Shown: positions 55,769 to 64,000, counted from the stretch's first letter. The stretch is 64,000 bases of DNA from G963662605 sp963662605 (GCA_963662605.1 OY759785.1:2604001-2668000), one strand, 5' to 3'. Numbers and translations are program-made. Notes: generated by a model not told the origin, from the sequence alone.

Positions 55769-55845
55769 TGTCATTCCGGAAAATCTGTCGCCGGAATCTT
55801 TCTTGAAATAGGAAAATATTCTCGACAGATTTATCCGGAATCCAG
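55769..55845 (+). repeat. palindromic intergenic repeat, copy A
   Basis: A 77-base unit starting TGTCATTCCGG and ending CCGGAATCCAG. It folds on itself: AAATCTGTCG (55781-55790) pairs with CGACAGATTT (55823-55832), flanked by TCCGGA on both sides. Copy B lies inverted at 55994-56068. The GTCATTCC...GGAATCCAG ends resemble REP/RPE-type repeats dispersed in many genomes. Confidence 0.7.
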
Positions 55846-55993
55846 TTCGAAAAATTATAGCGAGGTAAATCATTGCACAATGTTCTCTTCTGAATTTTTA
55901 TTAGACTTGTTTATAAACTAAAAAACAAGACTTTTCACTCGAAACGGCCTTCTGTCAATAATCTCAACTAAGGCTTGCGCTGTTCTTTTAATT

Positions 55994-56068
55994 CTGGATT
56001 CCGGATAAATCTGCCGAGTTAAATCCAACAATAACCAGTCATTCAACGGCAGATTTTCCGGAATGACA
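55994..56068 (-). repeat. palindromic intergenic repeat, copy B (inverted)
   Basis: A 75-base unit, the reverse complement of copy A at its ends. 55994-56016 matches 55823-55845 inverted (23 bases, one mismatch) and 56047-56068 matches 55769-55790 inverted (22 bases, one mismatch). The internal part differs. Confidence 0.7.
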
Positions 56069-56112
56069 GCCAACTTCTATACTCCGTTGCCACCAAGTTT
56101 TCATTAGAACTG

Positions 56113-56142
56113 TAACCAGCCCCTCAAGCGAGGGGCTGGTTA
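56113..56142 (-). terminator. hairpin at end of hydrogenase operon
   Basis: A perfect 13 bp stem (TAACCAGCCCCTC / GAGGGGCTGGTTA) with an AAGC loop lies 7 bases after the hydA stop. No T run follows on the minus strand, but the stem is very stable. Confidence 0.75.
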
Positions 56143-56148
56143 GGAAGT

Positions 56149-58026
56149 TTAGACTATGAAATGTCCGCGTTTTGTGTAATGGGTGTGCAGCAATTTATGC
56201 GAAAGTTTACTGCATGGACCCTCGGTTAAGAACTTTTGATATATGTACTTAATGTGAGGATTCTCATGTGATTTCCTTATCGGAAGTCCTTCTTCTTCTT
56301 CATAAATAGCTTTAGCTCGCAAAGAGCGAATTTCAGGCGAAGTCGGGATAGGCTGTCCACCACCTCCGAGACATCCACCGGGGCATGCCATTATCTCTAT
56401 AAAATGAACATCGTTAAGTTCACCGGCTTCAAGCAATTCCATAACCTTGCCTGCGTTTGCCGTACCGTGGGCTACAACGAATTTTAGATCTGCACCCTCA
56501 AGGAATGCATATTCAGGAACGCATTTTTCAAGCTTAACCGAAGCCTGCTTTATACCTTCAAAACCGCGGCAAGGTTCAATCCGCAAGTTCTCAAAGGGGA
56601 CTTCCCTGCCTGTTACTAATTCATAAGCAGTACGCAGAGCAGCTTCCATTACACCACCGGTAGCTCCAAAGATCAATCCGGCACCTGAGGCATCACCAAA
56701 CGGGTCATCAAATTGAGATTTTGGCATTTCAGGCAGAGTGATTCCGGCTTCTTTTATCATTTGAGCCAGTTCACGCGTTGTAAGGCCGTAATCCACGTCC
56801 TTATATCCGGAAGAGTTCATTTCCGGCCGGTTACACTCGAATTTTTTAGCGGAGCACGGCATTAATGCAACAGTCACGATATTTTCGGGGTCGAAACCGT
56901 ATTCTTTTGCGTAGAACGTCTTTGTAATGGCTCCGAACATCTGCTGCGGCGATTTTGCCGTTGACAGATAATCGAGATATTGGGGATAGAAATGCTCAAT
57001 AAATTTAACCCAACCCGGCGAACAGGAAGTAAACTGAGGCAGTTTAACCGAATCATCCTTATCAACAAGTTTCTTTTTTAGCCTGTTCAGGAGTTCAGTA
57101 CCCTCTTCCATGATGGTCAAGTCGGCGGTAAAATTTGTGTCGAACACTTTATCAAAGCCGATTCTGCGCAGAGCCGTGTTCATCTCACCTGTCAATGAAT
57201 GACCGGCTTCCATGCCGAACTCTTCGCAAATTGCTGCTCTCGGAGAAGGCGCTGTTTGGATTACCACGTGTTTCTCCGGATCGTCAATTGCTTTCCAAAT
57301 TTCGTCCGACGGGTCATTGGTAAACAAAGCGCCCGTGGGGCATCTGTTAATGCACTGACCGCAATTAATACAAATAACGTCCGCCAAAGGTTTTTCGAAG
57401 AACGTACCAATGTGCGTATTGTCTCCTCTACCGATAGTCTCCAGAACGCCGACCTCCTGCAAATCAATACAGGTTCTGACGCACCGGCGGCAGAGAATAC
57501 ATTTATCCATGTCCCGCTGTACGGAATAAGATGAGCGGTCAATTTCAAATGACTTATGGTCGGGATGTCCGAATGTGAATGAATCCACACCATACTCATT
57601 AGCTAACTGACGGAGTTCGCAATTCCGGTTTCTGACACATGAATAGCATTCGCCGTAATGTTCGCTTAAGAGAAGATCAATAATGTGGCGTCTTGCTTTT
57701 CTTACCTTCTCCGACGTAGTTTTCACTTTAATCTGAGCCGTTATAGGAAAGGCACACGCTGCCTGCAATGTTTTCATGCCTTCCACTTCAACAACGCACA
57801 TACGGCATACGCCGGAAGTGCAAAGATCTTTATGATGGCATAAAGTAGGAATATTGATCTGGTTTTCCCGGCAAGCCTCCAGAATTGTCATGCCGAGAGG
57901 AACGCTTACTTTTTTATCATTTAATTCTATACTGATTGTTGCACCAATGGATTTCAAATCAGCAGGTTTTTCGATTTTCAATGCCTGCTGGCTGATAGGT
58001 GCTCTTGATTTACTTTCCTTAAGCAT
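56149..58026 (-). CDS. hydA: [FeFe]-hydrogenase catalytic subunit HydA
   Basis: About 625 residues from ATG 58026; GGAG at 58033-58036 sits six bases before it, which favours it over upstream ATGs. An N-terminal plant-type 2Fe-2S domain (CHHKDLCTSGVCRMC) is followed by the His-Cys cluster region (HYGECYSCVRNRNCELRQL) and two 4Fe-4S sites (CILCRRCVRTC, CINCGQCINRCPTGAL). The H-cluster domain has all three signatures: TSCSPGWVKF (about 332), MPCSAKKFE (about 388) and MACPGGCLGGGGQP (about 547). It makes or uses hydrogen in the cytoplasm. With HydB and HydC it forms an NAD(H)-linked, possibly bifurcating, trimeric enzyme. The start overlaps the hydB stop by eight bases. Confidence 0.95.
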   Translation of the reverse strand: MLKESKSRAPISQQALKIEKPADLKSIGATISIELNDKKVSVPLGMTILEACRENQINIPTLCHHKDLCTSGVCRMCVVEVEGMKTLQAACAFPITAQIKVKTTSEKVRKARRHIIDLLLSEHYGECYSCVRNRNCELRQLANEYGVDSFTFGHPDHKSFEIDRSSYSVQRDMDKCILCRRCVRTCIDLQEVGVLETIGRGDNTHIGTFFEKPLADVICINCGQCINRCPTGALFTNDPSDEIWKAIDDPEKHVVIQTAPSPRAAICEEFGMEAGHSLTGEMNTALRRIGFDKVFDTNFTADLTIMEEGTELLNRLKKKLVDKDDSVKLPQFTSCSPGWVKFIEHFYPQYLDYLSTAKSPQQMFGAITKTFYAKEYGFDPENIVTVALMPCSAKKFECNRPEMNSSGYKDVDYGLTTRELAQMIKEAGITLPEMPKSQFDDPFGDASGAGLIFGATGGVMEAALRTAYELVTGREVPFENLRIEPCRGFEGIKQASVKLEKCVPEYAFLEGADLKFVVAHGTANAGKVMELLEAGELNDVHFIEIMACPGGCLGGGGQPIPTSPEIRSLRAKAIYEEEEGLPIRKSHENPHIKYIYQKFLTEGPCSKLSHKLLHTHYTKRGHFIV

Positions 58027-59233
58027 GGTGTACTCCATTAGCTGATGTTTGAAATACTTCATCGCTGAAATTATTCAGGATTGATAAGAATGAATTCGGA
58101 CTTGATTGTCCCAATCCGCATTTCGATGCAACCTGCATCGTTTGCGCCAATCCTTTTAATTCCCTGATGTATGCAAAGGTGTACTTCCCGGATTTTATCA
58201 TTTTTACACCTTGCAGCAGTCTCACGTTTCCGATCCTGCACGGAGTACATTGCCCGCATGATTCCTCGACAAAGAACTCCATAAAGTTCTCGAGGATATC
58301 AATCATCTTTCGTGTTTCATTGAATATGATTATCGAACCGCCTGTCGGGACATCTTCATAACTGAGTGTTCTGTCGAATTGCGACTTCGGTATACATACT
58401 CCGGAAGCGCCACCGACCTGAACAGCCTTTGTATTCTTTGCGCCGACAAGATCCAATAAATGTTTAATCGTCGTTCCCCATTGCAGCTCATAAACACCCG
58501 GCTTTTCACAATCTCCTGAAACTGAAAATAGCTTTGATCCGGTTGATGTATTCGTACCATGAGCACAGTACCACTTGCCGCCTTTTACAACGATTTGAGG
58601 AATGCTGGCAATGGTTTCAACGTTGTTAACGGCTGTCGGATACCCCATGTACCCGGTATTAACAGGATACGGCGGACGGTTTCGCGGTTCACCTCTCTGC
58701 CCTTCAAGGGATTCGATCAGTGCTGTTTCCTCGCCGCATACATACGCGCCAGAACCCATGCGGATTTCGATATCGAAATCAAAACCCTTAACGCCCATGA
58801 TGTTTTTGCCTAATGAATTGTTATCCCGCATATGCTGGAGATAATCCTGCAGGCTTTGCAGCATGTAGGTATATTCGCCGCGTAGATAGAGTATGCCGTT
58901 CTTAGCACCCAGGGTAAATCCGGCAATGACCATACCGTCAAATACCAATTCCGGGTATTCTAATAAAAGCACCCTGTCCTTAAATGTCCCTGGTTCGCCT
59001 TCATCCGCGTTGCATACAATGAATTTTTTATCTGCAACGGCAGCGGCCGTGAGCATCCACTTCGTCGAGGTCGGAAATCCGGCTCCGCCTCTACCCTTCA
59101 TTTTGGAATCTTTCAATTCGAACAGAACATTTTCGCGTCCCATTTCAACTGCTTTTTTGATTCCTTCACCGACTTTATAATAGGTAAAGAGAACATCACC
59201 ATGACGGGCTGTTTTTTGAATGTTTCTATACAT
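58019..59233 (-). CDS. hydB: hydrogenase subunit HydB (NuoF-like), short form
   Basis: About 404 residues from ATG 59233, supported by AAGGAG at 59240-59245. NuoF core: GRGGAGFPTSTKW (NADH/FMN), NADEGEPGTFKDR, GAYVCGEETALIESLEG, EPRNRPPYP and the 4Fe-4S site ESCGQCTPCRIG with a fourth Cys in SKCGLGQSS. It is shorter than bifurcating HydB of the Thermotoga type: both the N-terminal thioredoxin-like 2Fe-2S part and the C-terminal ferredoxin part are missing. It transfers electrons between NAD(H) and HydA. The hydA start overlaps its stop. Confidence 0.93.
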   Translation of the reverse strand: MYRNIQKTARHGDVLFTYYKVGEGIKKAVEMGRENVLFELKDSKMKGRGGAGFPTSTKWMLTAAAVADKKFIVCNADEGEPGTFKDRVLLLEYPELVFDGMVIAGFTLGAKNGILYLRGEYTYMLQSLQDYLQHMRDNNSLGKNIMGVKGFDFDIEIRMGSGAYVCGEETALIESLEGQRGEPRNRPPYPVNTGYMGYPTAVNNVETIASIPQIVVKGGKWYCAHGTNTSTGSKLFSVSGDCEKPGVYELQWGTTIKHLLDLVGAKNTKAVQVGGASGVCIPKSQFDRTLSYEDVPTGGSIIIFNETRKMIDILENFMEFFVEESCGQCTPCRIGNVRLLQGVKMIKSGKYTFAYIRELKGLAQTMQVASKCGLGQSSPNSFLSILNNFSDEVFQTSANGVHHA

Positions 59234-59243
59234 GGTTTTCTCC

Positions 59244-59717
59244 TTACTCGATTTCTTCAAGAATTTGTACTGCTTTTTCAGGGGTCAGCTTTGTATAGAT
59301 TCGATCATTCACGATCATTGCCGGTCCCTGATCACACATACCGAGACAATTGGTGTATTCCAAAGAAATCTTGGAATCTTTTGTTGTCTCTCCGAAGCTG
59401 ATACCCAATTCGCGTTCAATGGCTTTTTCCACACTGCATTTGCCCGCAAACTCACAGGAAATAGTCCGGCACAAGCGGACGATGTTCTTGCCTTTAGGCG
59501 AGTCATGCAAAAATGTATAAAAAGAGATCACACTATATACTTCAACAGGATGAATACCCAATTGATCCGCTATTTCCTGCTGAGCGTATTCCGAAATATA
59601 TTGGTACTTAGCTTGAATGGCCTGTAATATCGGCATAAGAGCAGCTCTGCTGTTTCCATACTGCTTGACCAGACCTTCAATTTCATCTACCAACATGTTT
59701 TTTTCAAAAACTAACAT
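59244..59717 (-). CDS. hydC: hydrogenase subunit HydC (NuoE-like)
   Basis: 157 residues. A helical N-terminal part (LMPILQAIQAKYQYISEYA) and a thioredoxin-like 2Fe-2S domain with ligands in LCRTISC and NCLGMCDQGP. The 10-base gap to hydB contains the hydB ribosome site, so they are co-translated. It hands electrons between HydB and the HydA chain. A receiver-domain gene lies 11 bases upstream in the same operon. Confidence 0.93.
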   Translation of the reverse strand: MLVFEKNMLVDEIEGLVKQYGNSRAALMPILQAIQAKYQYISEYAQQEIADQLGIHPVEVYSVISFYTFLHDSPKGKNIVRLCRTISCEFAGKCSVEKAIERELGISFGETTKDSKISLEYTNCLGMCDQGPAMIVNDRIYTKLTPEKAVQILEEIE

Positions 59718-59728
59718 GCTGAAAACTC

Positions 59729-60100
59729 CTATTTGCGGTTGATTAATTTTTCGACTTTTGCGACAAGTTCATCGGGAGAAATCGGTTTCTCAACGAACTC
59801 ATCAACTGGTATCATTGCGCCGGAAGTGAAATCCAAACCCGTAGCTTTCGACACAGATGTGTACATAATGATTGGAATATTAATCTTATCCCTGTGGAAC
59901 TTTTGCGCCAGGAAGAAACCGTCGTCCGGTTCATTCATCATGACGTCAAGAATGATAAGATCCGGCTTTTTGGCAGCTACAATTTTGTAGCCGTCGTCCG
60001 GATTTGTCGCGGTAATAACATCGAAGCCTTTTGCCTTAAGAATAAGGCAGCTGGCATCGAGGATATCAAGATCATCATCTATAACGGCAATTAGTGACAT
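59729..60100 (-). CDS. single-domain response regulator (receiver only)
   Basis: 123 residues, a complete receiver domain: acidic pair IDDDLDI, phospho-acceptor in LIILDVMMN, Thr/Ser in YTSVSK and Lys in VEKPIS. No output domain. It lies between the REC-PAS-kinase gene and hydC on one strand, so it is probably part of a phosphorelay controlling, or reporting on, the hydrogenase. Confidence 0.9.
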   Translation of the reverse strand: MSLIAVIDDDLDILDASCLILKAKGFDVITATNPDDGYKIVAAKKPDLIILDVMMNEPDDGFFLAQKFHRDKINIPIIMYTSVSKATGLDFTSGAMIPVDEFVEKPISPDELVAKVEKLINRK

Positions 60101-60162
60101 TCTTTTAGCCTTTATGTGAGTGATTGAACAGTTAATTTAAGAAAGAAATTATATTCTTGTTC

Positions 60163-61656
60163 TTATTCAAAAACCTTATCAATGACAGGGAACAGCAACG
60201 TAAAAGTTGTACCGCTCCCATATGTACTTTCACACTCAATTTTACCCCCATACGCCTCCACGATACGCTTGACAATGGAAAGCCCCAGTCCCGTACCATG
60301 GATGTTTTTGGTGAATTCGTTCTTCGCTCTGAAGAATTCGCTGAACAACTTGTTCTTTTCTTCAGGTCGCAGCCCGATTCCGGTATCGCTGATAATAACG
60401 GCAGTATGAAAGTCGCGGTTTTCAACCTTGACTGTAATGGAGCCGTTCTCTTTATTATATTTTATCGCGTTGCTAAATAGATTTGTAAATAAACGCATTA
60501 ACTCGTTTTGGTCACCGCGTATTAGATGTTTGGATTCTTCGGAAGGCAGATATAGCTGGAGATGTTTCTTATCCATATCAATTTTGAACAGTTCAACTAT
60601 ATCCGTAAACAAACTTTCGACACAAAGTTCTTTAATTTCTCTCGGCACCTTGTTCATTTCCATTCTGGAGATGTCAAGAAGGTCGTTAATCATTAACAAT
60701 AATGAGTTCAGCCGGAAATGCGAACGTTTGAGGAAGTCGTGCTTTTGCTCATCTGAGACTTTTAAAGTAGGATTGGTAATAATATCAATAAATCCCAGTG
60801 TTGCTGCAATGGGAGCCTTTAATTCGTGAGCCACCATTGAAACAAACTGTGATTTCAGGAATTCTAATTTTTTGAATTCAGTAATGTTCGTTAAAACAAC
60901 AACCACCCCGGCAAGCGAACCATCCGGATGTGTTACGGGGGAAAGATCTGCCTGAATTACCAATTGATGTTCAGGTTTAATTTCAACCTCCACGGAATAA
61001 GACTTGTCTTGCTGACTAACATCAAGATACTGATCGTTAATAATAGTGCTGATTTCCTTGGGCAGGTGTTCGATTATCGGAATTCCGATGGGGATATACT
61101 CTATATCCAGCAGCCGGAGAACTGCCTGATTGAAATATGCAAGTTCTCCCCTTCTATTAATCACCAATACACCGTCGTGTATTGAATTAATAATGGTTTT
61201 CAGCCTCGTTCTTTCAACAGCAACTTCGAGCAAACTTTGCTCTCTTTCAAGGCGCAGCCGCTCCGTTTCAACTAAGAATCTTCTCTTTTCAAGAGCAATG
61301 GTAAGATGCTGCTGGAGTTCTTCCGGAGTGAATGGTTTTAAAATGTATCCATCCGCACCGATTTTTGTTGCCTCAACCGCCGTTTCATACGAGGCGTACG
61401 CGGTCGCCATCAGGCATACGGTATTCGGGCGTTGGTGCCTGATCTCCTTCAGCACATCAAGCCCGCTCATATCCGGCATCTTTAAATCAATCACGGCCAG
61501 ATCATAGTCTTCCTCAGAAATTTTTCTAATTCCTTCGGTACCGTTCATAGCAACTCCCACAAAGAATCCCTCCATTTCGAGGATTCTTTTCACTGCTATT
61601 CGTAATGCTTCCTCGTCATCAATAACAAGGACTCTGGCCTTTAATTGTTCCGGCAT
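60163..61656 (-). CDS. REC-PAS-histidine kinase
   Basis: 497 residues. Receiver domain at 1-125 (VIDDEEALRIAV, LAVIDLKMPDMSG, YILKPF); helical linker; PAS at about 150-265 (IINSIHDGVLVINRRGELAYF); HisKA with His near 276 (MVAHELKAPIAATLGF); ATPase with LFSNAIKYN, DTGIGLRPEE and GTGLGLSIVKRIV. It is soluble. The receiver at the N-terminus suggests it takes phosphate from the hydrogenase-type sensor kinase (62154-) and passes it on, or is controlled by it. Confidence 0.92.
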   Translation of the reverse strand: MPEQLKARVLVIDDEEALRIAVKRILEMEGFFVGVAMNGTEGIRKISEEDYDLAVIDLKMPDMSGLDVLKEIRHQRPNTVCLMATAYASYETAVEATKIGADGYILKPFTPEELQQHLTIALEKRRFLVETERLRLEREQSLLEVAVERTRLKTIINSIHDGVLVINRRGELAYFNQAVLRLLDIEYIPIGIPIIEHLPKEISTIINDQYLDVSQQDKSYSVEVEIKPEHQLVIQADLSPVTHPDGSLAGVVVVLTNITEFKKLEFLKSQFVSMVAHELKAPIAATLGFIDIITNPTLKVSDEQKHDFLKRSHFRLNSLLLMINDLLDISRMEMNKVPREIKELCVESLFTDIVELFKIDMDKKHLQLYLPSEESKHLIRGDQNELMRLFTNLFSNAIKYNKENGSITVKVENRDFHTAVIISDTGIGLRPEEKNKLFSEFFRAKNEFTKNIHGTGLGLSIVKRIVEAYGGKIECESTYGSGTTFTLLFPVIDKVFE

Positions 61657-61703
61657 AACCGTTCTTTAAACCTTTGGTTAAGTACAATTTCCGAGAACCG
61701 ACT

Positions 61704-61720
61704 CGGCGGTTTTTCCGCCG
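61704..61720 (-). terminator. short GC-rich hairpin
   Basis: CGGCGG (61704-61709) pairs with CCGCCG (61715-61720) in the 75-base gap after the receiver gene at 61732. No T run follows on the minus strand. It may attenuate transcription inside the operon. Confidence 0.4.
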
Positions 61721-61731
61721 GGTACGACAAG

Positions 61732-62136
61732 CTATTTTGCTGTTTCGAAAAAGCTTTCGATTTTTTTCATCAGCTCTTCAACACTAATCGGTTTATTCAA
61801 AACCGCGTCACATTTCAACCAGTCTTTTTCTTCCTGAGTAAATGCATCGAATTTGTAACCGGTTACATATGTCGCCGAGGTAAGCAGAATTACAGGAATC
61901 TTCTTACCGTGCTCTGTCTTCTTGATTTTATAGGTAAGCATAAAACCCGAATCCATCTCTTCCATCATCAGATCACTGGCGACGGCATCAGGTTTAATTT
62001 CTTCAAAGACGTCGAATGCTTCTCTGCTATTATCGCACGTGTATACGGTATAATTATTAGCTTCAAGTATGACCCGCATCTGACTAAGAATATCCGGATC
62101 GTCATCAACAATTAATATTTTTCTTTTTTCACTCAT
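61732..62136 (-). CDS. single-domain response regulator (receiver only)
   Basis: 134 residues: VDDDPDILSQM, acceptor in AVASDLMMEEMDSG, LLTSATY and LNKPISVEEL. It starts 17 bases after the end of the hydrogenase-type sensor kinase gene, so the two form a likely partner pair. No output domain. Related in layout to the receiver at 59729-60100 (both have MMxExDSG/GF-type loops). Confidence 0.9.
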   Translation of the reverse strand: MSEKRKILIVDDDPDILSQMRVILEANNYTVYTCDNSREAFDVFEEIKPDAVASDLMMEEMDSGFMLTYKIKKTEHGKKIPVILLTSATYVTGYKFDAFTQEEKDWLKCDAVLNKPISVEELMKKIESFFETAK

Positions 62137-62153
62137 AGTGCTTCCATGATAGA

Positions 62154-64000
62154 TTAATTAAATGTCTGAGTTAAAGTTTTGGGAAATTTTACGTGGAATG
62201 TAGTTCCTTTATCAATCTCGCTTTCGAACCGAACGTCTCCCTTGTGCATCTTGATAATACCATAAGCGATAGCCATACCAAGACCCGTACCTTTTCCGAT
62301 TTTCTTTGTTGTGAAAAACGGAGTAAAGATCTTACCGTAGTTTTCTTTCGCAATACCGCAACCGGTGTCGGCAACTGTAATCATCATTTCACCGTTGCTG
62401 TCATCAATTGTGATAGATAATTTTTTCGTGGAGCACTGCTCCATCGCTTCTGCAGCATTCATAAACATATTCAAAAATACCTGTTCCAACTGATCTTTAT
62501 CAGCCTCAATCGTCGAATCCAGCGCGGCATGATGCATTTCAACCAGTACACCTTGCATTGCAGGAAGGAGTTTTGTCTTTTTAACGATCGAAGTAATGAG
62601 ATCAAAAAGATCAAATTTTTGTATAGTTAATTTACCTTGTCTCGCGAAATTCAGCAAATTAGCGACAATGTTTTTACACCTATTTGCTTCGTTGATAATA
62701 ATTTTCAAATCTCCGTCGTACTGCGTCCCCTCCTCAAGCTTCTCAACCTGCTTTTTGATAAGCGAGGCATAAAGCATAATCGTTCCCAGAGGGTTATTGA
62801 TCTCATGGGCGATTCCGGCTGCGAGTTGTCCGATAGATGCTAATTTTTCTGCCGAATGAAGCGCTTCCTGAGTCGTAGCCAGATTTTCGTATGCTACCTG
62901 CAATTCATCAATCAGGTAAGGAAGGCACATTGCCTTTTCAGCCAGGCCTTTTGCAACAGATATGGCGAACTCCTCGCAGGTCAAATACCCGCAAGCGCCG
63001 CAGTTCAGTTTATCTTCTTCGTTCGGCTTATTTATTTCTGCCAATATCAGACGGATCTCTTCTTTTGGGGGAAGCGGCCTGCGTTGATTTTTAACAACGT
63101 GATCCCGCCGCAGATTCAAATCCCGGCTATTATAAACTTCACTTTGCCAGACTTTTTTATCAACTTCATTGATGCTTTCTTCTATAAACTCAATCACCTT
63201 CTCGCGGCGTGAATAGTAATTTAATGAAGAATCAATGGCGGGTCCGCTAATACAGCCCTCGCAAAAAAGTATGTCAATGAACTTGGCGTTAATCTGGTTA
63301 TTCAAAATTTCGTCAATAATCTCAAGAACCTTGCTCTTTCCTTCAACAACGATAATCTTTTTCTCCAAAACATCGCCGGAAAGATCTGCGGTCTTAATCA
63401 AGCCACCTGCCAATGGATAAGATTTGCCCATGTTTGCATGCGGCGGATCAAATCTGGATTCTTTTAAATTATCCAGTGAGATATTGTTTTCCTGCAAGAT
63501 ATGCTTCAACTCGACAAATGTTAAAGCCTCATCAATTATCTCTTCAACTGAACCGCTTAATATCTCGGCCTTTTTTGCAGTACAAGGTCCAATGAACACA
63601 ATCTTATACTCCTGCCCCAACGTCGCTTTAATATAGCGGGCAACGGCAACCATCGGCGATACTATTTTAGCCAGATTAGGCACCAACTCCGGATAATATT
63701 TTTCGATGTAGTTGCATACAGCCGGACATGAAGAACTAATGATAGTTTGAATATCGCTTTTTTCAATATCATTAATATAAAGCGGACTTATCAAGTCAGC
63801 GCCAAATGCAGTCTCAATAACTTTTACAAAACCTAATTCTCTTAATGCGGTAGGAATCTTCCAGTATTCATTCGGCCATGATGCCGCAAATGAAGGAGCC
63901 ACGATAGCGACAACTTTATTTTCCGAGGTAAGTTTTCGTAATTCTTCCGGAGTAAATGATGCGACTTCTTTGGCATTTTGCGAACATACTTTTACGCAGT
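62154..64000 (-). CDS. [FeFe]-hydrogenase-like sensor histidine kinase (partial, cut by right edge)
   Basis: The frame is open to the window edge, so the start is missing; a GTG at 63902 is internal. The first visible residues, CVKVCSQNAKEV, fit the end of a ferredoxin-type 4Fe-4S domain. Next is a hydrogenase large-subunit C-terminal domain with SSSCPAVCNY, GPCTAKKAE and LFCEGCISGP in place of the usual three H-cluster motifs; the last has two Cys instead of the HydA pattern. Then come a 4Fe-4S FeS domain (NCGACGYLTCEEFA, KAMC) and a histidine kinase (AHEINNPLGTIM, NAAEAM, DTGCGI, GTGLGMAIAYGI). This layout matches HydS-type hydrogen or redox sensors. Placed at the head of the hydrogenase operon, it probably controls it. 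Confidence 0.9.
   Translation of the reverse strand, partial: CVKVCSQNAKEVASFTPEELRKLTSENKVVAIVAPSFAASWPNEYWKIPTALRELGFVKVIETAFGADLISPLYINDIEKSDIQTIISSSCPAVCNYIEKYYPELVPNLAKIVSPMVAVARYIKATLGQEYKIVFIGPCTAKKAEILSGSVEEIIDEALTFVELKHILQENNISLDNLKESRFDPPHANMGKSYPLAGGLIKTADLSGDVLEKKIIVVEGKSKVLEIIDEILNNQINAKFIDILFCEGCISGPAIDSSLNYYSRREKVIEFIEESINEVDKKVWQSEVYNSRDLNLRRDHVVKNQRRPLPPKEEIRLILAEINKPNEEDKLNCGACGYLTCEEFAISVAKGLAEKAMCLPYLIDELQVAYENLATTQEALHSAEKLASIGQLAAGIAHEINNPLGTIMLYASLIKKQVEKLEEGTQYDGDLKIIINEANRCKNIVANLLNFARQGKLTIQKFDLFDLITSIVKKTKLLPAMQGVLVEMHHAALDSTIEADKDQLEQVFLNMFMNAAEAMEQCSTKKLSITIDDSNGEMMITVADTGCGIAKENYGKIFTPFFTTKKIGKGTGLGMAIAYGIIKMHKGDVRFESEIDKGTTFHVKFPKTLTQTFN

Larger units (their letters stand above)
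55619..56148. other. 530-base intergenic region with nested repeats
   Basis: No gene is supported here. It holds two inverted copies of a palindromic repeat (listed separately), and between them about 150 bases of AT-rich sequence. At the right end is the hydA hairpin. The promoter of the membrane histidine kinase should be in 55619-55760. Confidence 0.6.

Noticed and set aside
60428..60829. Plus-strand open frames across the REC-PAS-kinase gene
   Set aside because: They run opposite a clear histidine kinase and are rich in Ser and Cys as expected for shadow frames.
63900..63902. GTG as the start of the hydrogenase-type sensor kinase
   Set aside because: The frame continues upstream with a Cys-rich ferredoxin-like end (CVKVC), so the true start is beyond the window.
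1..64000. CRISPR array, tRNA, rRNA, insertion sequence or prophage
   Set aside because: No regular direct repeats, no cloverleaf or rRNA-like sequence and no transposase, integrase or phage genes were seen.

Overview
This window looks like a chromosome segment from an anaerobic or facultative member of the Bacteroidota/Chlorobiota (FCB) group, most likely an Ignavibacteria-like bacterium. Four secreted proteins end in a type IX secretion (T9SS) sorting domain of the NYPNPFNPST type. The window also carries several families common in this group (DUF4301, DUF4292, FloA, the TPR lipoprotein / DUF4292 / EnvC-like operon, choice-of-anchor V). No rRNA, tRNA, CRISPR array, insertion sequence or prophage was seen.

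Layout. 1-489 is the start of a secreted beta-helix protein cut by the left edge. 757-4971 is a large hybrid histidine kinase, followed by a LysE-type exporter and a small secreted protein. 7100-8272 is a fused double adenylate kinase; a paralogue lies at 29499-30668. 8289-10427 holds a GntR regulator and a membrane-bound winged-helix regulator. 10526-22109 is a long minus-strand cluster: lactonase, thiolase, GbsR-type regulator, short-chain reductase, KAS III-like enzyme, MFS transporter, acyl-CoA ligase, lipoprotein, outer-membrane beta-barrel and two alpha/beta hydrolases. It reads as an acyl/keto-acid uptake and breakdown (or conversion) system with its own regulator. Two matching operator-like sites sit before the thiolase and reductase genes, and two strong hairpins lie between its late genes.

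22225-40466 mixes secreted enzymes (a papain-like peptidase, a PL1 pectate lyase and a jelly-roll lyase-like protein) with housekeeping genes: serine dehydratase, L,D-transpeptidase, a LacI regulator, a DUF4301 protein, M3 oligopeptidase and MscS. 40541-55618 is mostly housekeeping: ClpC, a YeiH-type transporter, FloA, a UvrD-like helicase, an ATP-grasp enzyme, the TPR / DUF4292 / EnvC-like envelope operon, a GT-C-like membrane protein and a membrane histidine kinase.

55769-56068 holds two inverted copies of a palindromic intergenic repeat. From 56149 to the right edge lies a minus-strand [FeFe]-hydrogenase locus. A sensor kinase with a built-in hydrogenase-like domain (cut by the right edge) comes first, then a response regulator, a receiver-PAS-kinase, another receiver, and then HydC, HydB and HydA. 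The gene order suggests that a hydrogen- or redox-sensing phosphorelay controls an NAD(H)-linked hydrogenase.

The points most worth a second look are the double adenylate kinases with an altered second active site, the KAS III-like enzyme lacking the catalytic His and Asn, the paired operator sites of its cluster, and the hydrogenase-type sensor kinase.
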